NCBI GenBank assembly: GCA_900316755.1
Contig: ONED01000014.1
Span: 17,520 to 55,773, forward strand
Direction: 5' to 3'
From: an uncultured Eubacteriales bacterium
GTDB lineage: Bacteria; Bacillota; Clostridia; Lachnospirales; Lachnospiraceae
Length of the DNA stretch: 38,254 bases
Of the stretch, positions 15,561 through 23,959 are shown piece after piece. Positions within the stretch are counted from its first letter, which is position 1, and every line of letters begins with the position of its first letter. The position numbers were made by a program, and so were the translations under genes. The notes beneath the pieces were generated by a model. That model was not told the DNA's origin. It worked only from the letters and a program-made list of their open reading frames with translations, and did not search any database.

Positions 15561-18500
15561 ATGAAGAAAAATGCAAGGAAAAAAGAGTTCTTTATGGAAA
15601 TTCGGAAGAGTATGGGGCGCTTTCTTTCCATCTTTCTGATTGTAGCTCTGGGTGTATCCATTTTCGTGGGGATTCATGCAACAGAGCCGGATATGATTCT
15701 GTCCGGCGATGCCTATGTGGATGAAAGCAAACTGATGGACATCAAGGTAGTCAGTACCTACGGGCTTACCGAGGAAGATGTAGAAGTAATAGAGGCGCTT
15801 CCTTCCATAGAAAAGGCGCTCGGTTCTTACAGCACGGATGTACTTTGCGGCGTGGGGGACAGCCTGAAGGTGTTGCATGTGATGGCACACACGGAGGATA
15901 TGAATCTGATTACGGTGACAGAGGGGCGACTTCCGAAAGCCGAAGGAGAGTGCCTTTTGGATGAAGATTTTTTAAAAGCTTCCGGTTATGAAATCGGTGA
16001 TGTGATTACAATGGAGAGCGGCACGGATGCCGTGCTTACGGATATGTTGAAAAATACCGACTATCAGATAGTAGGAAGCGGAAATTCGCCTCTGTATTTT
16101 TCATTAGACAGAGGAAACAGTACCATTGGAAATGGTTCTGTGAGCGGATTTGCCATCGTAAGTCCCAAGGAATTTGTGTTGGACGTTTACACGGAGGTGT
16201 ATGCTGTGGCAGAAGGAGCCGCAGAAACGACTTCCTTTACAGAGGAGTATGAAGAACTGATTGACGAGGCTCTCAAAGAGATACAGCTTGTCCAAAACGG
16301 AAGGTGTGAGGTGCGTCGGAATGATTTGGCAAAAGAAGCACAGCTTCAGGTGGACGCGGCCAGAAATGAACTGAATACGAAAAAGGAAGACGCAGAAAAA
16401 GAAATTTCCGAAAACGAAAAGAAGCTGGAGGAGGCAGAATTAGAGATAAAGCTTAGAAAGCTTCAGGTGGAAAATGGGAAGACGCAGGTCGAAAGCGCAA
16501 AAACGGAGTTGGAGACAAATAGAGCGGAGCTCCGGGAGACCAGAGAAGCCTATGATACGGTAATTGGGAAACTGAATGCGGAGCGGAAAGGTTTGGAGAC
16601 CAAGCTTTCGGAAGCAGAACAAAAATCGGAAAATCTGGGGGAAGAGGCGCAGAAGGTCATACAGGAAACCATGCAATCTCTGCGCGCTTCCATAGAGGAA
16701 ATCAGCCGGAAGATTGATTCTGTGACCGGAGAGTTTGGAGATAAGATTGCAGCAGGGGAGAAACAGATTGCGGAAGCCCAGGTTCTTCTTGCGGAGAAAG
16801 AGGCAGAACTTTTAGCGGCAGAAAAGGAGCTTGCTGCCGCCGAAAAAGAGATTGCGTCCGGAAAGTCAGAGCTTTCCGAGGCGAAGACGGAGATGGATTC
16901 CGAGATACAGGACGGTGAGACGCAAATTGAATCAGCGGAAGCAGAGATTTCAGCACTGGAGCTTCCCACATGGTATGTCTTTGACCGAACCTCTATTCCT
17001 GAATATAGTGGATATGAGAGCAATGCAGACCGTATCGCGGCACTTGCCATCGTCTTCCCGGGCATTTTCTTTTTGGTAGCGGCACTTATCAGTCTGACGA
17101 CCATGACCCGCATGGTAGAGGAACAACGGGTACAGATTGGAACGCTTAAGGCACTGGGCTACAGCAAGGGAATCATTATGAAAAAATATGTGGGCTATGC
17201 GCTTCTGGCGACTCTTGGGGGTAGTGTGTTCGGTGTCCTTGTGGGGGAAAAGCTGTTCCCGTATATCATTATTATGGCATATAAAATTTTGTATCAGCAT
17301 ATTCCGCATGTGCTTCTTCCCTATCAGTGGGGATATGCCCTACTTGCAACGGCGATAGCAGTGTGCTGCACGGTAGGGGCAACGCTGTTTTCCTGCTACA
17401 AGGTATTGGGAGATCAGCCTGCTGTTCTGATGCGTCCGGAGGCACCTAAGATTGGGAAAAGGACTTTGATAGAGCGGATTCCGTTTTTGTGGAGGCATCT
17501 GAATTTTACATGGAAATCTACGCTCCGTAATTTGTTCCGCTATAAAAAACGCTTCCTCATGACGCTGCTTGGAATTGGCGGCTGTATGGGACTTCTTATG
17601 GTAGGATTCGGACTGAGAGATTCCATCAGCAGTATTGTTGACTATCAGTACGGGGAGCTGCAGCTCTACGACAGCAGTGTCTATCTTGGCGATAACATGG
17701 AGGATTCGGTGAGGGAGGAGCTCGCGACGTATCTGGCAGACAATCCGGATATTTCCGCTTCTATGAGTGTGCACATGTCGAATATTACAATCCGGCAGGA
17801 GAAAAACAAGGAAGATGTCTATCTGGTAGTCATTGATGATGTAAAACAGGCAGAAGGTTTCTTTGTGTATCGGAACCGTGTTTCCAAGGAAAAGTATGAA
17901 CTTTCCGATGATGGGATGATTCTGACGGAAAAGGCTGCAAAAACATTGGGGGTAAAAGCGGGAGATACGGTTTGGATTTCTTCAGACGGCAGAAAAGAGC
18001 AGCAGGTAACGGTTACGGCTGTCTGTGAAAACTATATGAGCCATTATGCTTATATGACCTTAGAACTCTATGAAAGCCTGTACGAAGATACACCGGTTTC
18101 GAACTGCCTGTTCCTCCAAAAGAAAGAGGGAGTATCTGAGAAAGAAATGGAGCAGGTTGGTGAAAACATCCTTGCATATGAAGGGGTTTTGAATGTGCAG
18201 TACACCTTGAATCTAAGCGAAAAACTCCATGATATGCTGTTTACGATGGATCAGGTGATTGTGGTGCTTGTAATTGTTGCCGGTATGTTGTCTTTCGTTG
18301 TTCTCTATAATTTGAACAACATCAACATCACGGAGCGGAGGCGGGAACTTGCAACGCTGAAGGTGCTGGGCTTCTATGATATAGAGGTTGCAGCATATGT
18401 CTACCGGGAAAATATTCTTCTTACGCTGCTTGGAACGCTGCTTGGATGTGGAATCGGCAAATTCCTTCACGCTTTCACGATTGAGACCGTAGAGGTGGAT

Positions 18501-18647
18501 TTGGCAATGTTCGGACGGCAGATTTCGGTTCAGAGCTATTTGATTGGAGCTGCGTTTACGATAGGTTTTTCTATGCTGGTAAATCTGTTCATGTATTTTA
18601 AACTGAAAAAAATTGATATGGTGGAATCACTAAAGAGTGTAGAGTAA
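15561..18647 (+). CDS. FtsX-like ABC permease with long extracytoplasmic coiled coil
   Basis: Large permease of the MacB/FtsX superfamily, partner of the preceding ATPase. One helix at about residues 19-38 is followed by an external domain. A Lys/Glu/Ala-rich coiled coil runs from about residue 250 to 470 with regular heptads and few prolines. A first membrane triplet with an FtsX-like core (IGTLKALGYSKG) follows at about 490-620. A second half begins near 675 (FLMTLLGIGGCMGLLMVGFG) and repeats the FtsX core (LATLKVLGFYD) near the C terminus. AGGTGGGAAG precedes the ATG at 15561; another ATG at 15546 overlaps the ATPase stop and has a poorer site. The role may be cell-envelope mechanotransmission, lipid or peptide handling; the substrate is unknown. 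Confidence 0.9.
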   Translation: MKKNARKKEFFMEIRKSMGRFLSIFLIVALGVSIFVGIHATEPDMILSGDAYVDESKLMDIKVVSTYGLTEEDVEVIEALPSIEKALGSYSTDVLCGVGDSLKVLHVMAHTEDMNLITVTEGRLPKAEGECLLDEDFLKASGYEIGDVITMESGTDAVLTDMLKNTDYQIVGSGNSPLYFSLDRGNSTIGNGSVSGFAIVSPKEFVLDVYTEVYAVAEGAAETTSFTEEYEELIDEALKEIQLVQNGRCEVRRNDLAKEAQLQVDAARNELNTKKEDAEKEISENEKKLEEAELEIKLRKLQVENGKTQVESAKTELETNRAELRETREAYDTVIGKLNAERKGLETKLSEAEQKSENLGEEAQKVIQETMQSLRASIEEISRKIDSVTGEFGDKIAAGEKQIAEAQVLLAEKEAELLAAEKELAAAEKEIASGKSELSEAKTEMDSEIQDGETQIESAEAEISALELPTWYVFDRTSIPEYSGYESNADRIAALAIVFPGIFFLVAALISLTTMTRMVEEQRVQIGTLKALGYSKGIIMKKYVGYALLATLGGSVFGVLVGEKLFPYIIIMAYKILYQHIPHVLLPYQWGYALLATAIAVCCTVGATLFSCYKVLGDQPAVLMRPEAPKIGKRTLIERIPFLWRHLNFTWKSTLRNLFRYKKRFLMTLLGIGGCMGLLMVGFGLRDSISSIVDYQYGELQLYDSSVYLGDNMEDSVREELATYLADNPDISASMSVHMSNITIRQEKNKEDVYLVVIDDVKQAEGFFVYRNRVSKEKYELSDDGMILTEKAAKTLGVKAGDTVWISSDGRKEQQVTVTAVCENYMSHYAYMTLELYESLYEDTPVSNCLFLQKKEGVSEKEMEQVGENILAYEGVLNVQYTLNLSEKLHDMLFTMDQVIVVLVIVAGMLSFVVLYNLNNINITERRRELATLKVLGFYDIEVAAYVYRENILLTLLGTLLGCGIGKFLHAFTIETVEVDLAMFGRQISVQSYLIGAAFTIGFSMLVNLFMYFKLKKIDMVESLKSVE

Positions 18648-18760
18648 CTCCGGAGACATTGCCCGGAAGAGCCGGGATATTGTTTGAAAACCCCGGAGGC
18701 ATTGCCCGGAAGAGCCGGGATATTGTTTGAAAACCCCAGAGGCATTATCTGGAAAATGGG
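18648..18760. repeat. 43-bp tandem repeat, about 2.6 copies
   Basis: Two copies (18648-18690 and 18691-18733) differ at only two positions; a degenerate third starts at 18734. Each holds the small hairpin CCCGG-AAGAG-CCGGG. The array begins at the first base after the FtsX-like gene's stop and ends before the fructokinase leader. It has no clear T-tract. Confidence 0.85.
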
Positions 18761-18826
18761 TGGCATCGGAAGAGAATCTGTGGTATGATGTAGGCAAACC
18801 AAAAGATTGGGAGAGAGGAGATTCAA

Positions 18827-19777
18827 ATGAATAAGTTATTATCCATTGGAGAAGCATTAATTGACATGATTCCGGAGCAGGTTAATGTGGGCATTTCGGA
18901 AGTGAAACAATTTCAGCCGATTGTGGGCGGCGCACCTGCAAATGTATGTGGAGCCTTCGTAAAGCTTGGCGGCGCAGCCGAGATGATTACACAGCTTGGG
19001 GACGACCCATTTGGCGATAAGATTGTTGCGGAATTTGAACGCTTCGGAATCGGAAAACAGTATGTGAAGAGAACGGACAAAGCAAATACGGCACTGGCAT
19101 TTGTGGCATTAAAGGAGGATGGAAACCGGGAATTTTCTTTTTATCGCAGACCGAGTGCAGATATGTTGCTTTGCGCGGAAGATATCAAGGAAGAATGGTT
19201 TGAAAAAGAGTATGCACTGCATTTTTGCTCTGTATCGCTGGGAGACTTCCCGATGAAGGAGGCACACAGGCAGGCAATTACATATGCCCAAAAAGCAGGA
19301 TTACTCATTAGTTTTGACCCGAATCTGCGCAAACCGCTCTGGAGCAGCGAGGAGACTTTGTACCGCACGGTGCATGAGTTTATTCCAAGCGCACATATCT
19401 TGAAGATTTCAGATGAAGAACTGGAATTTCTTACTGGCAAGACCGAGATTACCGATGTGCTGGAAAAGCTGTTTGTAGGAAACGTAGAGATGGTCATTTA
19501 TACAAAGGGATCTGACGGAGCAGAATGTTATACGAAAAAAGCGAAGGCATTTGCACCATGTGAAAAAGTGAAAGCGGTAGATACTACGGGAGCCGGAGAC
19601 GGGTTTATCGGTTCTTTCCTGTATCAATTGTATGCCGGGGGAATTACTGCTGAGAATATTGCAGAAGTATCAGCAGAGCAGATGGAGCGGTTTTTGACAT
19701 TTTCCAATCGTTTCTGCGGATATAGTGTGCAGAGAAAGGGAGCGATTGCCTCCTATCCTGTGAAAGAGGAAATCTAA
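18827..19777 (+). CDS. Fructokinase, PfkB family
   Basis: Phosphorylates fructose to fructose-6-phosphate in the cytoplasm. The 316-residue protein shows the N-terminal SIGEALIDMIPE, the GGAPANVCGAFVKLGG substrate-site segment typical of ScrK/Frk and the ATP-site motif DTTGAGDGF with catalytic D258. GAGAGGAGATTCAA precedes the ATG. It would use fructose released by the GH32 and amylosucrase-like enzymes, although it lies 4.6 kb beyond them and is separated by a GNAT gene and an ABC pair. A possible TATGAT -10 lies at 18784-18789. A strong terminator follows, then a hairpin array. Confidence 0.92.
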   Translation: MNKLLSIGEALIDMIPEQVNVGISEVKQFQPIVGGAPANVCGAFVKLGGAAEMITQLGDDPFGDKIVAEFERFGIGKQYVKRTDKANTALAFVALKEDGNREFSFYRRPSADMLLCAEDIKEEWFEKEYALHFCSVSLGDFPMKEAHRQAITYAQKAGLLISFDPNLRKPLWSSEETLYRTVHEFIPSAHILKISDEELEFLTGKTEITDVLEKLFVGNVEMVIYTKGSDGAECYTKKAKAFAPCEKVKAVDTTGAGDGFIGSFLYQLYAGGITAENIAEVSAEQMERFLTFSNRFCGYSVQRKGAIASYPVKEEI

Positions 19778-19790
19778 AGATGGATTGTTG

Positions 19791-19817
19791 GCCAACCACA
19801 ATGTGGTTGGCTTTTTT
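19791..19817 (+). terminator. Rho-independent terminator of fructokinase
   Basis: Near-perfect stem GCCAACCACA/TGTGGTTGGC followed by C and six T, starting 14 bp after the stop codon. It lies at the position one period upstream of the first unit of the palindrome array, and the sequence behind it resembles the array spacers. Confidence 0.9.
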
Positions 19818-19836
19818 GTGGTGGTTTGTGCTGATT

Positions 19837-20134
19837 TTGCCCAGGGGTTGGGCAAGAAGGGGATGGTTTGTGCTTGTTTTGCCCAGGGGTTGGGTAAAGA
19901 AGAGGTGGTTTGTGCTTGTTTTGCCCAGGGGTTGGGCAAAAGGTGGTGGTTTGTGCTTGTTTTGCCCAGAGGCTGGGCAAGAAGGGGACGGTTTGTGCTT
20001 GTTTTGCCCAGGAGTTGGGCAAAGAAGAGGTGATTTGTGCTTGTTTTGCCCAGAGGTTGGGCAAGGAAGTGGTGGGCTGCGGTGGTTATGCCCAACGCCT
20101 GGGCAAAACCATGGGATTCTCATACCGTTGCCCA
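19837..20134. repeat. Array 1 of TTGCCCA-N5-TGGGCAA palindromes
   Basis: Seven 19-nt palindromes start at 19837, 19879, 19921, 19962, 20004, 20046 and 20088 (period 42, 42, 41, 42, 42, 42). A half-site TTGCCCA follows at 20128. Units 1-6 have the loop pattern R-R-G/A-G-Y-like (GGGGT, GAGGC, GGAGT, GAGGT). Unit 7 has loop ACGCC, which is the opposite orientation. Spacers of 22-23 bp are also related within the array (…GGTTTGTGCTTGTT). The array lies between the convergent fructokinase and PD-(D/E)XK-like genes. Because the period is mostly divisible by three, it opens false reading frames on both strands. Confidence 0.95.
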
Positions 20135-20167
20135 ATAAAATTCAAAATAGTTTCGAAGATAAAGATT

Positions 20168-20950
20168 TTATTTATCAAGAAAATAGTAGTTTACAATTTT
20201 TTCAACCATATCAGCAGTCAGAGGCTTTTCTTTCGTCTCATAAGTTGTAATTAAGTTTATGGATGGAATAAAACCATGAGATGCATAAAGTTGAAGCTTA
20301 GAGCATGTGTTTTTTACATAAGCAGGGTCATCCATAAAACCGAAATGTTCCCAGTAATAGAATTCACCGCTTTCCGGGTGACGAATTGTAAAATCCGGAA
20401 AAAGAGCAATCTCATCTAATTGTAAAAGGGATTCGTAACGAAACGGAATTTTGTTTTTATACAGGAACATATCAATCAGAACTTCTGATTTAGATCTCAC
20501 ATATTTGCCGGAGAGTGTTTTGTGAATTAAAGTTTCAGGGTGTTTTTGGTTTGTTTCATATGTGGAGTTCATCCAGTTGGTGAATTCCTGAGAAACAGGG
20601 GTAAAATACGATGAAATAAGATTCATATACTCAGGGGAGTTGACAAAAGAAAGTTCATCTTGCGTAGTATTGTGATGATGTTTTAGGTAAGAACTAAGAG
20701 CCTCTTGTTCGTTCAGTAAAGCTTGAAGCTGAAACGATAGATATTTCTTATGGGCTAATTTTTCAGCAAGCTGGCGTTTCTGCTTTGGAATGTAATCGTA
20801 TGTAGAGCCATCGCTCCGATACCATTTGCTGTATTTCCCATTTTTAGTGCAGACCAATTTCCCTTCGGGAAATGTTTTTAGCTGTTGTTTCAAAGTCTGG
20901 ATTTGTTTTTCGTTTTTTTGATACTCATTGAGTATCTTTTCATGAATCAT
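20168..20950 (-). CDS. Uncharacterised protein with PD-(D/E)XK nuclease-like domain
   Basis: A 260-residue protein of unknown role. The N-terminal 90 residues are Lys/Gln/Glu-rich and likely coiled coil, with a GKYSKWYRSDGSTYDYIP insert at 38-55. The C-terminal part looks like a PD-(D/E)XK nuclease fold: E156 in RSKSEVLID, D186 in FPDFTIRHP and E201 in YYWEHFGF, with K213 in Y-V-K-N. The classical lysine after the last glutamate is replaced (E-H-F), so activity is uncertain. TACAAGGAGGTATACTACATG is consistent with the start at 20950. The gene is divergent from htpG and convergent with fructokinase. The domain call rests on my motif reading only. Confidence 0.75.
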   Translation of the reverse strand: MIHEKILNEYQKNEKQIQTLKQQLKTFPEGKLVCTKNGKYSKWYRSDGSTYDYIPKQKRQLAEKLAHKKYLSFQLQALLNEQEALSSYLKHHHNTTQDELSFVNSPEYMNLISSYFTPVSQEFTNWMNSTYETNQKHPETLIHKTLSGKYVRSKSEVLIDMFLYKNKIPFRYESLLQLDEIALFPDFTIRHPESGEFYYWEHFGFMDDPAYVKNTCSKLQLYASHGFIPSINLITTYETKEKPLTADMVEKIVNYYFLDK

Positions 20951-21085
20951 GTAGTATACCTCCTTGTATCAGTCGTTTGAAGATTGTGGTAATTCTTATT
21001 GAATCACATAACAAGCAGATTGTAAAGAATGAAAATCTCTAAAATGAAAGATTTCTAAATCAAAAATAAACAAAATATAAAATTA

Positions 21086-21112
21086 TTAGCACTCAATTAA
21101 AATGAGTGCTAA
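21086..21112. promoter_or_regulatory. CIRCE operator (HrcA binding site)
   Basis: TTAGCACTC-N9-GAGTGCTAA, a perfect match to the CIRCE consensus. It lies 6 bp upstream of the htpG -35 box, so HrcA control of htpG is expected. Confidence 0.95.
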
Positions 21113-21118
21113 TTTTTG

Positions 21119-21147
21119 TTGACATTTTTTAAGAAGCGTATTAAGAT
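21119..21147 (+). promoter_or_regulatory. Sigma-A promoter of htpG
   Basis: Consensus TTGACA (21119-21124) and TAAGAT (21142-21147) with 17-bp spacing, placed directly behind CIRCE. This is a vegetative promoter rather than an alternative-sigma one. Confidence 0.8.
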
Positions 21148-21188
21148 ACCAATTAGACAGAGTTTTAATTTAAAGGAGATGTTATTTT

Positions 21189-23303
21189 ATGGCAACAAAA
21201 CATGGAAATCTTTCAATTAGCAGTGAAAATATTTTCCCGATTATAAAAAAATGGGTGTATTCCGATCACGATATCTTTGTTCGGGAATTGATTTCGAATG
21301 GATGTGATGCGATTACCAAGTTAAAAAAATTGGACATGATGGGAGAGTACCAGCTTCCGGAAAAGTATAAACCAAGCATTCAGGTTCTGGTCAATCCGGA
21401 GGAAAAGACTTTAAAATTTATTGATAATGGTCTTGGAATGACCGCGGAAGAAGTGGAGGAATATATCACCCAGATTGCTTTTTCCGGGGCAACCGAATTT
21501 TTGGAGAAATACAAAGATAAGACTACAGAGGATGACATGATTGGTCACTTCGGTCTTGGCTTTTATTCTGCATTTATGGTAGCAGACGAGGTGCATATCG
21601 ATACACTTTCTTATAGAGAAGGTGCAAAGCCGGTTCACTGGACATGTGACGGCGGCACAGAGTACGATATGGAAGAAGGCAGCAAAGATACCGTCGGGAC
21701 GGAGATTACCCTGTTTTTAAATGAGGACAGCGTTGCATTCTCAAATGAATATAAGGTAAGAGAAGTGATTGAAAAATACTGTTCTTTCATGCCTGTACCG
21801 ATTTTCCTCGCCAAAGAAAATGCAGAGCAGGAATATGAAACCATTATGGAAGACGAATTGACCGAAGACGATGTGGTTGTAGAGCATATTCATGAAGATG
21901 CAAAGATGGAGGAGAAAGAAAAGGAAGACGGCACCAAGGAAATGGTAGAGGTGTCACCGGCGAAGGACAAAGTGAAAATTAATAAACGTCCGGTTGCACT
22001 GAATGATACCAATCCGCTCTGGGCAAAGCATCCGAATGAATGCACGAAAGAAGATTATATTGATTTTTACCGCAAGGTATTTATGGATTATAAGGAGCCT
22101 TTGTTCTGGATTCATTTGAACATGGATTATCCGTTTAACTTAAAGGGAATCTTGTACTTCCCGAAGATTAACACGGAATACGATTCTGTGGAAGGAAAGA
22201 TTAAACTGTACAATAATCAGGTATTTATCGCGGATAATATCAAGGAAGTGATTCCGGAATTTCTGATGGTATTAAAAGGTGTGATTGACTGTCCGGATTT
22301 GCCGCTGAATGTATCGCGAAGTGCGCTTCAAAACGATGGATTCGTCAACAAGATTTCTGAGTACATTTCCAAGAAGATTGCTGACAAGCTGATTGGAATG
22401 TGCAAAACGGATAAAGAGTCTTATGAAAAATACTGGGATGATATCAGCCCGTTTATCAAGTTCGGTTGTCTGAAAGACACGAAGTTCTGTGACAAGATGA
22501 GTGATTACATGCTCTTTAAGAATCTGGATCACAAATATCTGACACTGAAAGAGTGCATCGAAAATAATAAAGCCGGGGAGACGGAGACAGAAGAGAGCAC
22601 AGGGAGTGCAGATACTTCAAATGTGGCAGAAGCAGGAAGTGCTGAGACTCCTGAAAATGCAGCTTCTGAAACTGAGGAAAAGAAAGAGGAAGAAAAGGTC
22701 ACTATCTACTATGTGACAGATGAGCAGCAACAGAGCCAGTACATCAATATGTTTAAGGCAGAAGGCATGGATGCAGTAATTTTGACACACAATATTGACG
22801 CTCCGTTCATTTCACAGTTGGAGCAGCGGAATGAAAATGTCAAATTCCAGAGAATTGATGCCGACCTTACCGAGACATTGAAAGAAGATATGGCAGCAGA
22901 GGACGAGGAAGCATTCAAGGCTACGACAGAGACTCTGACAGAGATTTTCCGCAAGGCGCTGGAGAACGACAAACTGGATGTGAAGGTGGAAAGACTGAAA
23001 AATGAAAAGGTGGCATCTATGATGACCCTTTCTGAGGAATCCCGCCGTATGCAGGAAATGATGAAGATGTACGGCATGCAGGGAATGGATGCGAGCATGT
23101 TTGGTACAGATGTGACGTTGGTATTAAATGCAAACCACCCGCTGGTACAGTATGTACTGGAGCACAAAGATGGAGAACATGTGCCGATGTTCTGCAAGCA
23201 ACTGTATGATTTGGCGCTGCTTAGCAACAAACCTCTGAATCCGGAAGAGATGACAGCGTTTATTCAGAGAAGCAATGAGATTATGATGCTGTTGGCAAAA
23301 TAA
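21189..23303 (+). CDS. htpG: Molecular chaperone HtpG (Hsp90)
   Basis: Cytoplasmic Hsp90 chaperone. The GHKL ATPase motifs are present: ELISNGCDAITKL near residue 35, DNGLGMTAEEV near 80 and IGHFGLGFYSAFMV near 120. The middle domain has the usual DCPDLPLNVSRSALQ segment. At 704 residues it is about 80 longer than E. coli HtpG. Two charged insertions explain this: a linker at about 220-262 (EKEKEDGTKEM) and an acidic Ser/Thr/Glu/Ala stretch at about 463-503. AAAGGAGATGTTATTTT precedes the ATG. It is monocistronic, with its own CIRCE-promoter and terminator. Confidence 0.97.
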   Translation: MATKHGNLSISSENIFPIIKKWVYSDHDIFVRELISNGCDAITKLKKLDMMGEYQLPEKYKPSIQVLVNPEEKTLKFIDNGLGMTAEEVEEYITQIAFSGATEFLEKYKDKTTEDDMIGHFGLGFYSAFMVADEVHIDTLSYREGAKPVHWTCDGGTEYDMEEGSKDTVGTEITLFLNEDSVAFSNEYKVREVIEKYCSFMPVPIFLAKENAEQEYETIMEDELTEDDVVVEHIHEDAKMEEKEKEDGTKEMVEVSPAKDKVKINKRPVALNDTNPLWAKHPNECTKEDYIDFYRKVFMDYKEPLFWIHLNMDYPFNLKGILYFPKINTEYDSVEGKIKLYNNQVFIADNIKEVIPEFLMVLKGVIDCPDLPLNVSRSALQNDGFVNKISEYISKKIADKLIGMCKTDKESYEKYWDDISPFIKFGCLKDTKFCDKMSDYMLFKNLDHKYLTLKECIENNKAGETETEESTGSADTSNVAEAGSAETPENAASETEEKKEEEKVTIYYVTDEQQQSQYINMFKAEGMDAVILTHNIDAPFISQLEQRNENVKFQRIDADLTETLKEDMAAEDEEAFKATTETLTEIFRKALENDKLDVKVERLKNEKVASMMTLSEESRRMQEMMKMYGMQGMDASMFGTDVTLVLNANHPLVQYVLEHKDGEHVPMFCKQLYDLALLSNKPLNPEEMTAFIQRSNEIMMLLAK

Positions 23304-23315
23304 AGACAAAATTTT

Positions 23316-23344
23316 ACGGCGGTCAGTTTGACCGCCGTTTCTTC
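23316..23344 (+). terminator. Terminator of htpG
   Basis: Perfect 10-bp stem ACGGCGGTCA/TGACCGCCGT with a 3-nt loop, then TTCTTC, 12 bp after the stop codon. The following 130 bp up to the next gene are AT-rich with nothing I can name. Confidence 0.85.
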
Positions 23345-23470
23345 AAAGTAAAAATCTTCTAATTTATTTTTGTTCGTTCTTCAACTGTTTTTTACACCTC
23401 TATTGTGATAAATTTTTTTGGCAATGTCAAGGGGAATGAATAAAAATATTTGTTTTGTATTTTAAAACTC

Positions 23471-23959
23471 TCACAGCACCTCGTATGTAATTTCTTTCTG
23501 CGCAAAGAACTTCTGCACCATTTTATCCCATGCCTGCTCCAGCGATTTATCCATGGTAAAAAGGTTCATAGAAGTTCCGGTAATGCACGTAAGCTTCTGT
23601 CCATCGTATTTCAGGTTGAGGTACAAGCCGCGCACATCCTGTGGCTGGAAAGGAAGCTCCTGCTGTTTTAGGAGCTTTTCAATATTGGCATCCGACAGGC
23701 AAAGCACAAATTGGAAGCTAAGCGGGGTGCGTTTTCCTTTGATGACAGAAAAACAGAATTCGCGCACCTCTTTCCAGAGTGCGTATTCCCGTTCGGGTAG
23801 TCCGTCCGGCTCAAAAAATTCTTTCTTTAGACGACCGTCTATGGTAAAGGTATTAAATGTCACGATTTCCCCTTCTATAAAATAAAACGGGTCAAACAGT
23901 TCGGTCAGCAATAGCTTTGACATACATTCTTTTACTTCCGGTAGTGAGAGTGCAATCAT
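23471..23959 (-). CDS. Uncharacterised protein, DUF5721-like
   Basis: A 162-residue cytoplasmic protein that I associate with DUF5721, a family found in Lachnospiraceae; that name is from memory and not verified. Visible features are the start MIALSLPEVKECMSKLLL, the FDPFYFIEGEIVTFNTFTIDGRL block and the LYLNLKYDGQKLTCITGTS segment, with no membrane segment or signal peptide. Its start overlaps the stop of the upstream MATE gene by four bases, so the two are co-translated. No function is known to me. Confidence 0.8.
   Translation of the reverse strand: MIALSLPEVKECMSKLLLTELFDPFYFIEGEIVTFNTFTIDGRLKKEFFEPDGLPEREYALWKEVREFCFSVIKGKRTPLSFQFVLCLSDANIEKLLKQQELPFQPQDVRGLYLNLKYDGQKLTCITGTSMNLFTMDKSLEQAWDKMVQKFFAQKEITYEVL

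Noticed and set aside
16550-17113. 187-residue Ser/Ala-rich open frame on the minus strand
   Set aside because: Complement of the coiled-coil coding region, which gives long open antisense frames by composition.
18648-18760. The 43-bp repeat as an intrinsic terminator
   Set aside because: The hairpins are short and lack a T-tract.
19837-20134. CRISPR array
   Set aside because: Regular repeats with 22-23 bp spacers, but the spacers are variants of one another, units flip orientation and no cas genes are present.
19644-20250. Overlapping repetitive reading frames on both strands (peptides such as CPTPGQNKHKP or CLFCPGVGQ)
   Set aside because: They result from a repeat period that is mostly divisible by three; no ribosome site and no family resemblance, and several frames are open at once.
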